Shown piece after piece: positions 62,024-64,000 of a stretch of 64,000 nucleotides of DNA. Within the stretch, counting starts at the first letter, position 1; each line of letters opens with the position of its first letter. The translations under genes were made by a program, and so were the position numbers. The notes under the pieces were generated by a model. The model was not told the DNA's origin. It did not search any database and saw only the letters and a list, made by a program, of their open reading frames with translations. This DNA is from UBA6107 sp964459385 (GTDB taxonomy: Bacteria; Chloroflexota; Anaerolineae; Anaerolineales; Anaerolineaceae), in NCBI GenBank assembly GCA_964459385.1, contig CAYWLG010000005.1, positions 124,001 through 188,000 on the forward strand, given 5' to 3'.

Positions 62024-64000
62024 TCAGCTTTTCTTGTTAAGTTCTTGCCATACTTTCTCAGGGGTAAGTGGCAAGTCATGGAAAACGACCCCGGTAGCTT
62101 CAGAAACAGCCAGAGCGATGGCAGGTGCGATCGGAATGATGCCGCTCTCGCCGGTTCCTTTGGCGCCTCTTGGGCCGGAACCATCAGCGTGCTGGATGAG
62201 CATGGAAACAAGCTCATCGGGGGTATCTTGCGTGGTCGGAATACGGTAATCAAGCGCACCCAGATTAAGCATCCGACCCTTGTCGTCCATAATCAAGTGC
62301 TCCATCAGGGAATGACCCAGACCCTGGATCGCTCCACCCTCATCTTGCGACTCAACCAAAAGGGGATTGATGGCAGTGCCGATATCACCCACGGTCACCA
62401 GTTTGAGCACATGCACAAAACCGGTTTCGCGATCCACTTCAACTTCGGCTGCGGCAAAGATTACCTCGTAATAGGATATGCCGCCACCCAGCGGGTGTTT
62501 TTCGTTGCGGGCTTCTTTGTAGCTGCCCAGGCCAATGATCTCGCCAGAGACCAGGCCAAATTCGGTGCGCACCACATCGGCGTAACTCAGTGATTTGCCG
62601 GGAATATGGACCATGCCCTCTGAGATCTTTACATCTTCTTGTCTGACGTCGTACCAATCCACCATGATCTCAGTCATTTTGTTCTTGATATCTTGACAGG
62701 CGTTGACGACAGAATTGCCCATGAAAACGGTCGAACGACTGGAGGCGGTAACCGAGTCAAAGGGAACCAGGTCGGTATCGCCATTGATCACTTTGATGCG
62801 ATCCATTGGCACTTGCAGTTCATCCGAAGCGATCTGAGCAAAGACCGTACGAGCGCCCTGGCCCATTTCAGTGGTGCCGATCATTACCGTCAGGCTGCCA
62901 TCGTGGTGCAGGCGCACAATCGACTGTGAAACTGTTGCGGGTGCCGGTGACTTGATGCCGATGCCGAGCCCGCGGCCGTGATTTTTAGCCAGGGGTTTGC
63001 CCCAGTCAATGGCCCGGGCGGCTTTGGTCAGCCCTTCTGCCCACTCGCCATCCACGGGGAGTTCACCCGGGATCAGCGTTTGGCCCTTGGCAGGGATATT
63101 CATGGTGCGAATATCCAGGCGGTCAATGTTCAGTTTCTTGGCGGCCATATCCATGATGCTGTCGAGCGCCCACATGAACTGCGGTGCACCGAAGCCACGG
63201 AAAGCGGTGCCGGGAACGGTGTGCGAAAGAATGGCCCTGGCATTGATCAACGCATTGGGTGGGAAATAAGCCCCACAGCCCACCAGGGCGGCCTTGGCCA
63301 CCACACGCGGAGAGGCATTGGCATAAGCGCCGATCAGAAAATCGGCATAGACCTGCATAAAGGACAAACGACCGTTATTATGAAAGCCTGCTTTTACGCG
63401 AATGCTGCTGGAATTTCTTCGGCCCAGCAGAAAAGTTTCTTCAAGCGACATGCGCAAACGCACGGGACGGTTCAATTTCATGGCCAGGAAGGCCACCAGC
63501 GGTTCAAACTTGGGGTACCCTTTGCCGCCGAAGCCACCGCCCAACTCGGTCGCCACCACGCGCACTTTGGCCACTGGGATGTTCAAAGCGCGGCCCACCA
63601 CACGGCGCAGCAGGAAGGGGTGTTGAACAGTGCTCCAAATGCATACCCCTTCATGGTCAGGGGCGGCCACAAATACGTGCGGCTCAATGGCAAAATGGGT
63701 TGTCATTGGAAAGGTGAAAGTATCTTCAAGCACCAGATCGGCGCTTGCCTTTTCGGTATCTCCCCACTTGAAATTCCATTCATCCAAAATATTGGTGCTG
63801 GCAAAGGCCTGACCCGGGCGAATGGACGGGTCTTGCACCAAGGGTGCATCAGGTGCCAGAGCCTGTTCTACTGAGAACACACCCGGCAACTCTTCATAGT
63901 TCACTTTGACCAACAGGCTGGCTTTGGCAGCAATATCTTCCGTTTCGGCTACCACTGCCGCTACCGGATCGCCAAAGAACTTCACTTCATCGGTAGCGAT
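62024..64000 (-). CDS. Xanthine dehydrogenase-family molybdopterin-binding subunit (5' partial)
   Basis: At least 658 residues of the large subunit of a molybdenum hydroxylase; the frame is open to the window edge (IATDEVKFFGDPVAAVVAE), so the N-terminus is missing. Motifs include FAIEPHVFVA, ELGGGFGGKGYPKFEP (Mo-pterin loop), GFGAPQFMWALDSIMD, MIGTTEMGQGARTVFAQIA and the catalytic-Glu loop KGTGESGIIPIAP. Such enzymes hydroxylate purines, aldehydes or N-heterocycles using water, with FAD and iron-sulfur subunits that may lie upstream outside the window. It precedes the Liv-type importer by 116 bp on the same strand. Confidence 0.9.
   Translation of the reverse strand: MATDEVKFFGDPVAAVVAETEDIAAKASLLVKVNYEELPGVFSVEQALAPDAPLVQDPSIRPGQAFASTNILDEWNFKWGDTEKASADLVLEDTFTFPMTTHFAIEPHVFVAAPDHEGVCIWSTVQHPFLLRRVVGRALNIPVAKVRVVATELGGGFGGKGYPKFEPLVAFLAMKLNRPVRLRMSLEETFLLGRRNSSSIRVKAGFHNNGRLSFMQVYADFLIGAYANASPRVVAKAALVGCGAYFPPNALINARAILSHTVPGTAFRGFGAPQFMWALDSIMDMAAKKLNIDRLDIRTMNIPAKGQTLIPGELPVDGEWAEGLTKAARAIDWGKPLAKNHGRGLGIGIKSPAPATVSQSIVRLHHDGSLTVMIGTTEMGQGARTVFAQIASDELQVPMDRIKVINGDTDLVPFDSVTASSRSTVFMGNSVVNACQDIKNKMTEIMVDWYDVRQEDVKISEGMVHIPGKSLSYADVVRTEFGLVSGEIIGLGSYKEARNEKHPLGGGISYYEVIFAAAEVEVDRETGFVHVLKLVTVGDIGTAINPLLVESQDEGGAIQGLGHSLMEHLIMDDKGRMLNLGALDYRIPTTQDTPDELVSMLIQHADGSGPRGAKGTGESGIIPIAPAIALAVSEATGVVFHDLPLTPEKVWQELNKKS

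Noticed and set aside
1..64000. tRNA, rRNA, CRISPR arrays, insertion sequences
   Set aside because: Looked for in the intergenic gaps; no cloverleaf-like sequence, repeat-spacer pattern or transposase was seen.

Overview
The window is a gene-dense bacterial chromosome segment with moderate-to-high GC genes, clear Shine-Dalgarno sites, several GTG/TTG starts and short AT-rich gaps. Gene content suggests a Chloroflexota bacterium of the Anaerolineae type: a SAM-riboswitch-controlled metH followed by a homocysteine methyltransferase/MTHFR fusion, a DnaQ-DinG helicase fusion, an ATP-cone nucleoside kinase, a DUF4349 lipoprotein and a large Pfa-like lipid synthase. This assignment is an inference from gene types; no rRNA or tRNA gene is present to confirm it.

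Layout. Positions 1-1875 hold the start of tsaD, an M24 peptidase and a small membrane protein, all on the minus strand. Positions 1969-4379 form a decaying, AT-rich Rhs/polymorphic-toxin island: an Rhs core tail with a 47-bp foreign insert, two small intact genes that may be orphan immunity genes, and a toxin-tip remnant broken by stops and frameshifts. Positions 4500-10137 are a SAM-I riboswitch with terminator controlling metH and a bifunctional methyltransferase/MTHFR. Positions 10219-13971 carry coaX, coaBC, a phosphoesterase and a DUF4349 lipoprotein. Positions 14046-18549 (minus) hold a GH36 alpha-galactosidase, a membrane protein and a secreted protein. Positions 18950-29996 (plus) hold tetR, dinG, a UbiA prenyltransferase, a formiminotransferase-cyclodeaminase, dcd, a deacetylase-like lipoprotein, an ATP-cone nucleoside kinase, a membrane protein and a tyrosine phosphatase. 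Positions 30024-36367 (minus) hold a YfhO-like membrane protein, a radical SAM DNA-repair-type protein with a LexA-like box in a near-consensus promoter, a proton P-type ATPase and a HEAT-repeat protein.

Positions 36568-51016 are the most distinctive part: a secondary-lipid (PUFA-synthase-like) locus. It contains pfaD, an Sfp-type phosphopantetheinyl transferase, one 2753-residue megasynthase (KS-ACP-AT-KS-ACP-ACP-KR-DH) and a complete biotin-dependent acyl-CoA carboxylase (carrier, biotin carboxylase, carboxyltransferase) that would supply malonyl-type extender units. All three carrier domains have threonine where the phosphopantetheine serine is expected.

Positions 51306-53952 carry an unknown membrane protein and a class 3 aldehyde dehydrogenase. 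Positions 54019-64000 (minus) form a probable uptake/catabolic operon: a xanthine-dehydrogenase-type molybdenum subunit (cut by the window edge), a Liv-type ABC importer with binding protein, a TIM-barrel sugar isomerase-like protein and a divergent transketolase-like enzyme.
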